64,000 bases of DNA from Dromaius novaehollandiae (lineage: Eukaryota > Chordata > Aves > Casuariiformes > Dromaiidae): contig NC_088132.1 in NCBI RefSeq assembly GCF_036370855.1, positions 65,882,841 through 65,946,840 on the forward strand. Reading direction: 5' to 3'. A program made the translations under genes and the position numbers. How positions within the stretch are numbered: position 1 is the stretch's first letter; the number at the start of each line of letters is the position of its first letter. This document shows positions 36,401 through 49,600 of this stretch, piece by piece. The notes under the pieces are model-generated. The model was given only the letters and a program-made list of their open reading frames with translations, made no database searches and was not told where the DNA came from.

Positions 36401-39400
36401 GACAACAACCGTGCTGTTAAATGTCAATACCTAGTCGTAGGGTTTGGCAAACAGACTACTGAGAACTGCGTCATGTTCCTGATGCTCTAGACAAAACCAG
36501 GACTCTAAGACAGTTTGGTCGGTTGCCTAGCTGAGAGGCAAACATGGTCTTTTTTCAAAAGTCTGGTAATTCATGATGAATTATATCCTGGAGGACACAT
36601 GGTGATTTAAAATGGGATAGTCAAGATATTATTGAAGGATATTTTTAAGCATCCTACAGGATGCTATTTAAGCAAGGACTGCTTCCTTGATAGCAACTCT
36701 AAAAACGACAAAATCAATAAAAAAAGTTTCCACACCTTGTCTGGCAAATGTAACTGGCAGCACTAACAAGCTTTTGATATTTTGATACGATTTGAAATGA
36801 TCACTATGTCGGCTATGACGTTCAAAAGCTAAAAGCAACATTATTTTCCAGACTATGACTACACTGTACTGCTGTCCTACATTCAGTTTTGTGGAAACTG
36901 TTGTTTCTGGCCCCTTGAATGAATCAAACAGTCACAGCAAGATTTTTTTTTTTCTTTTCAGCTACAAAGATCTGCATTATCCCGGCATTTTCTTAGGTTT
37001 TGTCCTGGACTACAGCTTATCAATTCCATTATGCAAGCTTACTACTTATTTTACTTTTAGATAAAAGTTTTCAATCTGGAAAAATAGATACAATAATGAA
37101 AACTAAAGGATGATCTTCCTATATGGGAAAGGTCTCTTTACCTAAGTTTGAAAAATGTCAGAAACTATGAAATATTTGGATATTGATTCACTCACGAAAA
37201 CACAGTTGATACTCACAGCAGCAAAGGTTCCATTCCAGATTCTGGTAGACACATTCACAAAATACTCCCCCTTCAACATAAGGTCTTCCAGTTTGCATGT
37301 GATGGTACTGCACTTTGCATTCTTACAATTCTTCCAGTGAAAACCGCAAAGAGAGGCAACAGTATGCATTAAAAAATACACTTTAACAAATGTTCTTTTA
37401 ATGATCAGATTTTTTACCCTGGCCTTTGTGTGCGTACAAATTAAGTGCTCGCAAGCTGTGAACGAGCATCTTTTCTTCCCCCTATGGCAGATGCGGTATG
37501 TTTGGAAAAATACATAGGCTCCACTCCTGCTCATAAGGATCATAAGGACCATAGGCTCATAAGGATCAGATCTGTGCCCCTATCCTTCTGCACTACAGTG
37601 CTCATTCTTACTCACCAGTTCTTTGGAAGCTCGGAAGTTCTCTTTCTTGAAAGATGCAGAATAAGGTCTTTTTCCTATTTTCAGTGGATTTATTTGAGCT
37701 TGACAAGTAACACCTCTGGCCTAGAAAAGATGGCAAGAATTAAATTAGATGATGTCATACGCAGTTTATAGTCATCTTATCAGAGTAATATATATTTTTG
37801 TGACCAGATGTTGACAATCACTGCTGACTGTTGGAGGCTAGATTGTGAATTATATAATACTAGATACTTTTTGAAAATTAGAGACTGAATGTGTTGTAGG
37901 TCAGAATTCAACTGCTCTTATGGTATTTTTTTTTCTCCTAGAGTGACCTGAAAGTTTTGTCCTAATGTAAAAATTTCATACTCTTCCCAAGAACTTGGAA
38001 AAGGACCTAGGTGAAGAGTTCCAGGGTCATATGAAAAGTCAGCTGTGGACTGTAAAGATAATCCACTTCTGCCAAGTACTAGAGTAGTGTAGTGCTGTCT
38101 TGATCGTCCTCCCCCTTCCCTTTGTGAAGATGCGAAGAGAAGAAAGGGCAGAGATTCTCTGAATCTCAACCATACTATAAAGGAAATAACTGATCTATAT
38201 GGTGCTGGTTAAACCCCCCAAAACACAGCAGTTTATGTAATTAAGTTCTTCACCTCATCTGTGTCGACTGCAGTTATATACATCAGTGGGTTGTCTTTGT
38301 TGGTCAGTTCTGGAAGATGGATTTTTACAGATGCCATCTTTACCGGAATACTTCCTGTTGTTACCTGCAAAGCAAGTAATTCATAATTAATTCAGATAGT
38401 TATACTTACATAAGTAAGAATTATTTTGTCTAGCAAGAAAATCATAAATCCAGGATGATTAAGAAAGAATTGGATTTGTATTAGTACACTTACTGCAGTA
38501 GTAATTGCATTATACCAATACTACAGCAAAAAGTACACTATATAGTTTCAGGGCCCAGGCTTTCCTTACCAAGCTCTTATTAACTGCATGAAATACTTTT
38601 TTGAAAACCAAATATTCTGCCACAGCCAAAATGCCTACTACTTAGTCCTTTAGCATAGCAGTTAAATGAAATGTAAATGGAACATAATTAAAGACCCCCC
38701 CCCCCACGCCCAAAACGCATTGTCTTGGGACCAACATTTTTCTGAGTTATGTAATAAATGCTGTGATCAGTCTAACTCTTGCATCTGGTTTAAGTGCTTA
38801 ACCCTTAGCCAAACTTCAAATTTCAAAGTCCAAGTCTGAGAAGATTTATTTTAATTCATCAAGTCAGCAGAAAACAAATATGCACTGTGAATAGTTGGCC
38901 TAAAGTTAAGCCTTAACCATCCTGTAAAGATGTAAACAGTGCAGGACCAATCCTTCCCCCACTCCACTCATGTGCAGGAAGTAGAGATTTCATCCTTAAG
39001 CCCGTAGAGATTGTGAGCATCTATCCCCCAGCTATTCAACTGTTTGGTTGATTCATAAAGCATCAAAATCAGACACTGAAATTAGGAATTTTTTTTTCAA
39101 CTGCTTTTTGGGAGCAGGCTACCAGGAGGAGGTAAGGCAGCTTCTCGAACTAGAACCAGAAACTTGTACTAACCTTAACTGAAAAGTTGAACGTGGGGCC
39201 AATTTCTCCAAAATTATTCACAGTGGAAGGAATGTTATGATCAGAGTACACTTCATAGAAGTTGATGTTGGCAAGCCTAGTTAACAACCGTAAAACAATA
39301 CATTTCAACTTGGCAGCTGCTATGAAAACATATGCAACTGGATGCATTTTGGTTTGTTATAAGGTACTTATAAACAGAAGTCAGAAATACAATCAGAAGA

Positions 39401-42400
39401 AAAATCGGTCACTTGTAATGCTGCTTGAATTTTATAAAGTTGGTTAAGAAAATACCCTGTGTACTGAAGCCCAAGCCCTGAGTGAGGATGTGAATGTGGG
39501 ATAGCAGGGTTGTGCTGCACTGTGGGAGAGAGAAGACTCCGCAGCCTCCTGCACCCCTCTGTGCCTCGCCGTGGTATTGCAAGCTCCCGTCTGACAACAA
39601 CTGCTACTTTCTGCCTTGCAGGAGTCTCCCTCCTCATTAAGAGCCCCCCTGGACAGTCCCACTCGCTGCATCTATAACAACAAATATGAACAGGCCCCAA
39701 GGGAAACCCTGAGCCTAATGCCAAAGGCCAGACTGGCTTGTTTCTGTGCTGCCTAGGTGCTGAAACACACAGGGCACCCTGGCTGTGTGCACGTTACGGA
39801 TCACGTGGCCCTTTTGTCTCCTCTGGGCCACCTTCTTTATTGTTTATGTTTCTTTTTGTTCAAAATTTCCAAAGTAATGTGATGGCTGTTGCAACCCACC
39901 ATGACATGCAATTAAGGGTGCGTAATGGAAGGATGCAGTAGGAGAGCCTGTGGATGGTATAGGGGGCAAAGCCAGCTGGGACGGTGCTCAAATACAACAA
40001 AAGCATCCCTGTGTGGTACATCACATCCATACTGCTCCTTGTGAGCAGCTCCTCAGGTGAGCCATCCCCAGAACTGTTTCTGGTTTTTCTCCTAGAGGAG
40101 ATTAATTTGAGCAGTCAAAAATCAAGCCAGGGAGTGAGTTAATGAGGAGCATGGACAACCATGATTCCATTACACCAGCCCTTATTGCAGCGCAAGGCAC
40201 AAATCCCTCTTATTTATCCCTCTCCATTTAATCCAGGTAACATCTGTGCATGCGACTGCAAAGCAACACATGCAGTCTCGCAGAGGTACTTCCTGATCAA
40301 TGGTGTTCCTCCATACTACATCTAGGATCCTTTTCAATTCTCCATGTTTTCTCCCATGGGAAAAGAATGAAAGGGCCTCCTTACAAGGACTCCCAGAAAA
40401 GCTGTTTGAATCATTTTCTGCTTCCTCACTGCTCAAATCTCCAGTCCTTCCTGGATGCATTATCAGCCTTCTTGTCCTTGCGTAAGTCATTGACAAGACT
40501 GACTTCCACCTCTTCTCATGGGAACTTACATTAGGAGAGTCTCCCTATAAAAGTCTCTCTTTAGGAAGACAACACAGTTTTCTCAACTCTCGTCTTTTAA
40601 AATGTTGCCTTTTGGCTAAATTACCTGCCTCAAGAAAGAACCATGAGAAGCTGACTGAGTTCTTCATCTCCAGATAGATATTTCCTAAGTGGAGGACAAG
40701 ATCAAGGACAAAGGATCCAAGGCAACCATTTAAAATTATACCTTGGCTTAATATGTATTCCCCTTAGTTCTTTTAAACTGATTCATCTCCAGGAATCCAG
40801 ATGCTTTTGTGGCTGAAGTGGTTCCTTCATGTCTTGACATGCATATGCAATTCCATTTTCTCTTACTTCAGGAGATGCACCTGAATTCTAAATGTTTTCT
40901 TTGAGTAACTTTTTATAGACTCCCTGCCTGGCCTTTGCTGAAGCAGTGAGTTTATATTGGTATTTCTCAGCTAATTAAATTTGCAGATTCGTGTGCATCA
41001 TCTAGTTTTCCTAGGAGACTGCTGTGATAGCCACCTAGTTAGATGCTTCTGTATCTCTGTGCCATTGCTAACTTTTTTAACAAACACTCTCCTGCTGAAA
41101 TGTCTGTCATGCAACTTTCTCAGTGAATCGAAAGAACTTGTGTTGCTGACCCAAATATACACTTGTCAGCAATTAAAACAATCTGAAAAATACTACACAA
41201 CTCCAGAATTGGAGCACCTGGGTGATGTGAATCTAGGGCCTCAGAATATTTTGGAACAGCTGCTGCAAAGCAGGTTATTAAACAACATCTATACTGGGGT
41301 CCACATTCCAATTCAGCTCACTGCATACAGCCTCCAGTTTCATGTGGTTATGGTAGTTTTGAATATTCATTTCCCTCATTCATTGTTGTTGTTCATTTTT
41401 AAGCAGGTTCCTCTTTTTATATCCAAGAGTTATGCCTCCATTTCTGTCAGTCTTTGAATAACTGCTGTTTATCTTCTACTAGTTTAGATTTATAAATTTT
41501 GGAATGCTTTGGCATTTCTTCACTAACAGTTGGTGACCAAGTGCATGAAATATGACTACATATAGCTTATCCTAGAAATTCAGTAATTTGGAAAGATAAA
41601 CAAATCTTTTCTTTGATGAAAAGTAAAATAACATATGTTATCTGAGAGTCAAACCAATGTATTTTTGTTTCAGTTCTAATTTCGCTTAAACTGTAACTGA
41701 AATTACTCATTTGGAACAGCAACAGACTGATTACTCCTCCAGTGCATCCCAAATGACTGCGAGTTTCAAGGGCTGAAGAGAAGAGATTTCTAGGGCATGA
41801 AATGAAGGTCAGTGTTACAGGGATTTTTGTGTCTCTTCCCCCCTGCCTTGCTGGCTCTCCTTACAAAATGCCCTTCTCAGGTATAAAGGACCCCTCAGGC
41901 AACAGTTTAATCTGACCATTCTAGGAGATGAGAAAAGGATGATACCAGAAGGCAAAGGAGTAAGTGTGAGCCAGAGGCTGAAAGGAGGGTGGGAAAGTGG
42001 CGCTTTATATTATCAAAACCACAAGTACTGTTTGTGTTTTTATGTAGCTTCCATTCATATGAGCATCTGATGCCCTGTAATAATTATACATATGGATCCA
42101 TAATTGTTTTGTCTGTAATTCCTTAAATGCAAGATTACTGGAAGAGCATAAATTTCTGCTACTACTGATGAAGTCAGAATTTCTTATGACTTCCAAAACA
42201 AAAACAAACTTTCATTATTTTTTCAGTGGTCTTTCAGAGGCTGTTACTATATTCAAATGCCTTTTAAAAATGACAGTGACTCCTTTTGTTATTCAGCATA
42301 CCTTGTGAAGTGAATTTCTGCATCATACCGCAAAGGAATTGATAAACTGACCTCGTTGTCCAAGTCATGCTCTTCCTTACTTTCACTGTTCATCAAAATA

Positions 42401-45400
42401 TATTTAAGTCATATGTTATAAAATTATTTAAAACAAATTAGAACATTAATAACTAATTTGTTGTCATATAATAATATAGGTTACCTTAATGCACGAAAAC
42501 TTAGAATTGCCATATTCTGAAGATTTTTCAGGTTAAAATCAAAACTAATATCAAAAGATACCTATGGAAGAGACAGGGAACAGATAATAAATGAGTTTAT
42601 ATTAAAACATGGAAAGTACTTACAAATAGAAACATAATTATATGTGCAAAGGTCTGGAATTGCTGTGTACAACTGAATCCCCCACCTATTTCTGTGCACT
42701 ATTTCAATAATCTCTAATACTGTAGAATTGTTTTGTTCTCACTTTCACCTACAAATTGACATTGTTGCATCTAATTAACTTTTCAGATCTAATTAGGTGT
42801 TCTGGTTTTGCATTCTTTTCCTCTGCAGAATGTCATGTTTCTATTCTTTCTGGAAAGTTTCTCACTGCTCCAATTGACTATGTTAGAGGCTGGAAGTCTG
42901 TTTCTGTTCTGCCCGAGAGGAATAAGAGATTAAGTTCCCAAGAGGAATGAAAGATTAAATTCCCTAAGACCATGGATATCCTGAGATTTATGCTATATAT
43001 GACAAAAAGGATGTATGAGCCATCCTAGGGCTGTGTGGGCCACCCCTCTCCTCTCAAGACAACTGTGTTCCTTGCAGAGATTACATTCACAGAGCAGGAA
43101 AGGGAGCTGACTCCAGGTTCAGTCAGCAGTAGGAGCTCCACTGCAATTCTGTTCAGTTCCCTGGAGGCAGTGGCATGCCGAGCAGCGGCTCTCAGCTTCT
43201 GGTCCCAGCCCTTATACTCCCAGAGTTACAAAGCTCAGTTGCACCTGGGAGTTCTGGCATTTTCCAGGGATAGGGAGAAGTGTGCTCCACAAGAATTTTT
43301 TCCCTTAATCTGGTAGAGGTCACTAAAGTTCAGCCCTTAGTTTGGTTCTTTTAATGTCTCTGAAAAGCAAAGGGGAATTTAACCGCAGCTAAATCCAAGA
43401 AATCCTCACCAGCAGTAAATGCAGGTGTGGGGGGGTAGTTTTGGGGTATAACACAAAGCTTATTTAAATATGCTAGCGGTACCTGTTGTCCTGTTCTGAA
43501 AACAGGATAGCTGATTTGACAAATGACTGTAGTTTGAGCTGTGCCGGTCTGACAAGAGACTTCAGTCCCATCACTCTGCAGAACAAAGACAGAAAAGTCA
43601 TGTTAATATCAGTTTTTGATAAAATACACAGGAAATCCCCAGGCTTGTATTTTCAACAGAGCATCTATTACATTAAGGAGCAGTCCAAATACATGTTAAG
43701 ACAGCAATTCCTGGAGATGCACCAGATGGGTGGAGAAGGGAGGCAGGGGTTACAGTGAGACAAGTGAAAGGTAGGAAAAGGCCCGATCCTGTGCAATTTC
43801 TTGTGGGCTGTAATGATCTTGTGAGATTGTTTGCTGGACAGTTTGCAGTACAGATCACCTATTGCCTTAACTGTTTTAGTGTTTTCTCACAACATTTTTA
43901 CAGAACTTTTATAGTCATATTTACACAACCTGACTGAGTGATAAGTACTGTAACTATAGAAGTTAATGTGCAGTTAATGTACTTTTGCAGGAAAAGTCTA
44001 CAGTCCATAGGAGCTTATATATCACTTCACAGAGTGAAGTGTCATCCTCTCACACCAAAGGAAAGACAAACTCAAAGGCTATAACCAGTTATCACACTGA
44101 AAAGAATTCATTAAAATATACTATCTTTTGTTAAAATGCATCCTTACAAAACATTTACCATTCATAAATTATGCCGCCCGCCCCCCCCCCCCCCACACAC
44201 ACACATTCTCAGCTTATGCATTTTTCCTGCTGTGAAGCAGGCATGTTTTGGGGCAAAAGTTTCACTTGCATGCTTCTAAGCAAAAGGGCTTTTAAAGCAG
44301 AGGAAAATTCTAGCTCCAGGGGCACCCTCAGCATTGTGTGGAGTACTTCTGCCAGTTCATTGTTAGGAAAATACTGCTTTTGGGTGGTGATAAATGCTCT
44401 TTTTCCCTTTCTGCCTTCAATATAGGGATTGCTCTGGATTTCACCCTTAGTATTATCATGCACCTCTCCAGTAGCAGCCTGACAACATAGGCCAAGCACT
44501 GAAGTCTGGATTTCATCCTACATGAATTGTCTGGGAGCAACAGTTCAGATTAAAGATTTACTGCACTCCCCAAAATAGTCTGAAAAATTCCTTTCTTTTC
44601 CTTTTCTGAGACAAAATTCATTAGAAGACTAGCTTCTGGTATAGCAATATAGCAATCACTTCAATCTGATTAACTGTCTAGCTGGAATACCTGGCCTTGG
44701 CTGTAACACTGTTTCTAGATCCAAAATCTGTGCTTTAAAGCTGTATCCATGCTGCATGCTTGATTTATCATATATGAATTCCCTATGGCACGGCAACTGC
44801 ATTCAGATGTTGGGAGTCAAGCAGATGATGTGGATGCCAAGTCCTAAAGTACGGAAAAGATGACTGAAATACTGAGGTGAGGTCAAACTCGATGGATGGC
44901 CAACTTTTATGCTGAGTTGGCAGTGTCTCTCGCTGACCTTAATAAACTGATATACAGAAGGGAATAATTCTGGTATCTGAAGAAATAAATTGGGAGAGGT
45001 GTGTATACACATTCTCCTTGCCTGGGATAGGCACTACTAGAAAGAAAAAACTTTTCTCTAAGAAACTGGAAAATCAGTGGCAATAATACAAACAATTAGG
45101 ATGGGTATTTCCACGTACTGGTAAAGACGATGAAGCAAAAAACAAGTTGTCCGAAAATGTAGCCTGGATTCTGGTGTTATATGCATTTTCCTTTTTATTT
45201 CTCAGTTTCACATTGAACGTCAGCCTTCTGTTTTTGCTGCTGACAACAAAATTCTGTTTGCTGTTGGAAAATAAAGTTCAGTGTTGTAAACAGAGGTATT
45301 AGAACAGCTGTGGAAAATGAAAACATATCAAACTTTATTGCCTGTAGCCAACAACAAATAACACAGCATGATCTGTTTCGTAAATTCTACGCACCTAGAT

Positions 45401-46575
45401 CCTCTATTTTCTAAACCTGTTGACATAAGAAATTCTGTGATGGTATTTCTTAAAACTGAAGGGAATTAATGTTTTCTTAAAGTGAAGGATCTTGATTATG
45501 TATCATTAAAATCATTTTACTGAAGTTACAAAGGTTCCATCATAGCAGAAACGTTGGCACAGCATGGGCAGCTGGGTAGGATGGCAGCTCCAGGAAAAGG
45601 CAGCCCTATCGCTCTGCATACTATAAATATATACATATATTTGTGTATGGATCTGGAAGATGTGCTATCCAAACAGCTGATCTCTACTCCTTAGTGGCAC
45701 AGCCCACTGCAGGCAACCTGACTGCTCCCCAGCGGAGGGATGGAAATGGCCACTTCAGGGGCTGCTGCTTCTCCCAGTGCTCTCCCTTTTACAGCAGCAG
45801 ACAGACAGACATTATAGCTCTAAATGATTATTGTGTCCTTATTCCTAAGGTACCAAAATCTGGGTTCGTCTACTCTGATGAAAATTCTCTGCTTATATAT
45901 TTGTGCTCCTAGCATACCTCTTTTTCCTTGATTATGGACAGAAATACCATTTCTATTCCCCCTCCCCACCTCCACCAGCTAACCTGAATTAGGTGTTGAA
46001 CTGGAAAGACGTTTCATCCAGAAATTAATTCAGAGTCTACAGACAGCCCAGCTTTTCAAAACTAACAAAATGACCAACCCCAACAATTCCACTTATTCTT
46101 CTCTTACCTATCATCTACCTTCTGTTGAACCTTAAGGACAAGATCACAGATACAAAGTTCATCTTCACCACAGTCTTTAATGAAAGGAATCTAAGAAAAA
46201 CAAAAACATTTCCTGAATGATAGGGCTCAGTCTTAAGACACTACAGTCTGTAGATGATTTTCAACTTCTGTGAGGGGAAGCATACTCTTGTTTTGCAGAT
46301 GAGAAAATCCTTACAAGGTCATTAAAAGCTTTGACACATGAAGAGGTTAACACTGAGTAGTGTGTTACTACATGTCAACTGATCTATACTAATACTCTAG
46401 ATGGGATGTTCTTAACCCATGACAAATATTATGTAATTTAAGGGATTCTGCCTCTCTTTTATTGACTCATTTACTGTAGGTTAAATTAACCTTAATTCCT
46501 TCATCTTTGCCATCAACTAGGAGTTCACATGAACAGTTACTTGGGTCCAGTGAACATGCTTGTTATGCCATGCTG

Positions 46576-46652
<77 letters not shown>

Positions 46653-49600
46653 TATGCAACACAGACAGAGGCATAAATGGAACAGGTAAATATACTCAGG
46701 TATGTGTTTTCAGCTCAGTGACCTAACTAAAACACTTTTCAATTGCATGTGCTTCTTTGGTGCTTGTGGGGGCCACATGTTATGTATCTGTGTATAGGCA
46801 CGTGTTTTCCAATAGAAAGACTATATACTTACACTGTAGGCCACAGATGCAGGAGAATATATATCAAGGACAGGACTGGAGCCAGGATTTGCTAGGCCAA
46901 TGTCAATGCGCAAACTGAGTGAATTCACTGCATCAGAAGGTTCCTGTAAAACATGTGTTCACATGATAGCTGACAGCATAACAAATAGTGTAACATTGGT
47001 AATTCTATTGTAAATTGATAATATATAGTAAAATAATGTTTAACGTACTGTAAACAAGAAATAACACTGCAGAATTTCATTTCTTTAAAAAAAAAATCTT
47101 GTAAGAGTACCTATTTTGGCAATGCTAAACAGTTTTTTGTGCCATTTCCATGATAGAAGTCCTTTTCCAAGCATTCTTAGAAATGCTATTCATCACAATT
47201 ACTTCTAGGACTAAGAAACATACAGATTCTCTGACGCTACAGAAGCTGGTCCTCAGAAGCAACCATCAGGTCACTTCCATTCTCACCTGGCTGCATAAGT
47301 CAAATTCCTACTCCACTGCATTACCAGCACAGACAGTAGCTAGGCCTCTGAACAACACTAAAAGAGATTATATTTCATATCTCCTCTATTTCTTTGCACT
47401 GGATGGATTCTCTTCTAGCCCGACAGTTCATGGCTCCACAATGACACAAAATGTGATCAACAAAATCAAGATACTATTCAGGTATGCATTCAGGTGCAAA
47501 AAAGGAAGTTTCAAAGGGACGGATGTAAAATTGTACCTATTTATTCATCTAGATGATTTGCACAAATTGCAAAGCAAAGCAGGAATTAAAGTACTCTGAC
47601 TTTCTAATTACCTGACATAACATCATGGAAAGCGCTTACTGCAGCTCTCTGGGCTGCATTTGGTCTTTGGTTCTGGAGAAGAATGGAGTTCTGATTCTTT
47701 TTCTTTTTTCCAAACACAACCTGTACATACCATGGGCTATTGTGCACCAGAAGTATACCTAAAATGTTTTTAGTCTGAGAAGAAATTTTGCATGAAATTC
47801 TTAGCTCTTAAGGAAGAATCTACTCAGAGTGAAATTAAAATCTACTGAAACTGTGAGCTCTGCGTTGGGTCAGACCTGAAGCATGTAATTAATAGTGGCC
47901 TCTCTGTCCTAAAAATCCTTCTGTCCTGTGCTGAATAGGAAAGTCGTTATTAGTTTCTTTGAAATTAGAATATAATTGCATTTTTCAGTTGTGGAGAATT
48001 TGAGAGAAGTAAATCACTGAGTACATCATGCATGAAATTCATCTTCCAGGTGTTCGACTTGCTCTGCTGATCATTTTTATCAAATGAGGCTGTTTGCAAT
48101 TGCACTTACCTGTACACTGAAGATGTCGTGAACACAGTTTTCCTCACGACGTACCACAAGATCCCTCTGCATGTACCTTTCATTATTTTCTTTGAATAAT
48201 CCTCTAGAAGTCACTCTAGAGGACTGGAGATCAGCATCCAATGTTGCATTGTATCTTATGGCTACAAGAAGAATAACAGTAATTTTTTTCTGCCAAGTCT
48301 GACTGCCAGTGATCTCACTACAATATTCAATATTACAGAATGGCCAAGCTTTCCAAACCACCCCAAGTATTTTACTTTTTCTGTAGCTTGCTAAACACAG
48401 AACATTCTCAAAATGATAAAATTTTCTCTTGTGTTTTCTAAAGCAGTCAAACAGGTTTAAATCCTGAAGTAAGTTCTCATCCACAGAGAGCACATTAAAT
48501 GGCAATCAATCCAGCCTGCACTGCAGATGTCTGAGCCTGTAACTTGGGCAAGAAGCCAGTCAGCAGGGCCAGGATTATACTAGATAAAGAGGCCTTGCAA
48601 CCATATCCCAGAATTCTAAGGAGACTATAAAGAATCTGCATCTTCTCTTCAATCACATAATAATTTCTGTCTTGTCTTCGTATTATGACTAATACACTGT
48701 GGAAATTCTTTGTTATTCTATAGCTAACAATCATGAGTTCCTAAAGGCACTGTATGCAGCACTAAAGCAGTCCAAGTAATGTTACCAAAGCTGTGTACAT
48801 TTAACTAAATAGCTTCATGAGGTCAATGTTAGTCTCAGAAATATCTGGTGCTCTCCTGTCCTCTGAAAAGGAGAGCTTCTCCCCACTGGCATCTGCAGTG
48901 AACTTATGGAAATTATTTTTTGTTGAAGAGAAAAGAAAAGTAGGCAGTCTGCCGTTGAAACCAGCAGTTCGCAAAGGCTCTATCCCCAAGAGTGGCATCT
49001 TCCAGAGATATCCAGTTACCCTTCCTAAAGTTTCTTGTGGTATCTGCCGAAGAAAAACTACGGAACTTGGTGAGCAGAGGATGAAGAAAAATTAGCTTCT
49101 CACTAATGATATTTCCTGGGGTTTGTTGGACAGTGAAGATATAGCACTCCTGAATATTATTAATCCCTCACTTTTCAAAGATTAATGAGACAGTGATGAC
49201 AGTAGGTCTTAAAAATACTTTCTCAAGCACTTAAATTTTATACTGATTTCTCCTTTTCTTGATATTCACTCCAGTATTTTATTTGAATTTCCACTACTCA
49301 TTTGAATAATGGGCTTTTGAAGAAATTAATATAAAACATGCCATCGAAATAATCTTACCCACTTGATTATTTCTCTTAGCAGGTCTAAATGTAGCCTCAA
49401 AACATATTTTGACAGTTATTTCTGTGTTCTTGTTCAGCAGACTGATTTTCTCAGGTTTAAATGAGGCAATTATGGACACATTTGCAATGCTTTGTGACCT
49501 GAAAAATATTTTTAAAAGACTGCGTGTGATTTTTAAGAGCATCGAGTAACTTAGTAACCATTTTCTATCACTGGTAAATCTGTAAATGTAACATTAATTT

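Noticed and set aside
46119-46190. Exon 19 ending at 46119 (AAG|gtagat)
   Set aside because: With the best exon 20 acceptor it shifts the frame, and the protein would be shorter than human. The donor at 46108 fits both consensus and length. Kept only as a possible alternative site.
47150-47599. 149-codon plus-strand frame antisense in ITGA2 intron 17
   Set aside because: No recognised family. It does not begin with ATG, and its composition is unremarkable for AT-rich DNA. Not strong enough to call.
48080-48505. 141-codon minus-strand frame as a separate gene
   Set aside because: Its left part is ITGA2 exon 17 in the integrin frame. The rest is read-through into the upstream intron past a good acceptor at 48262.
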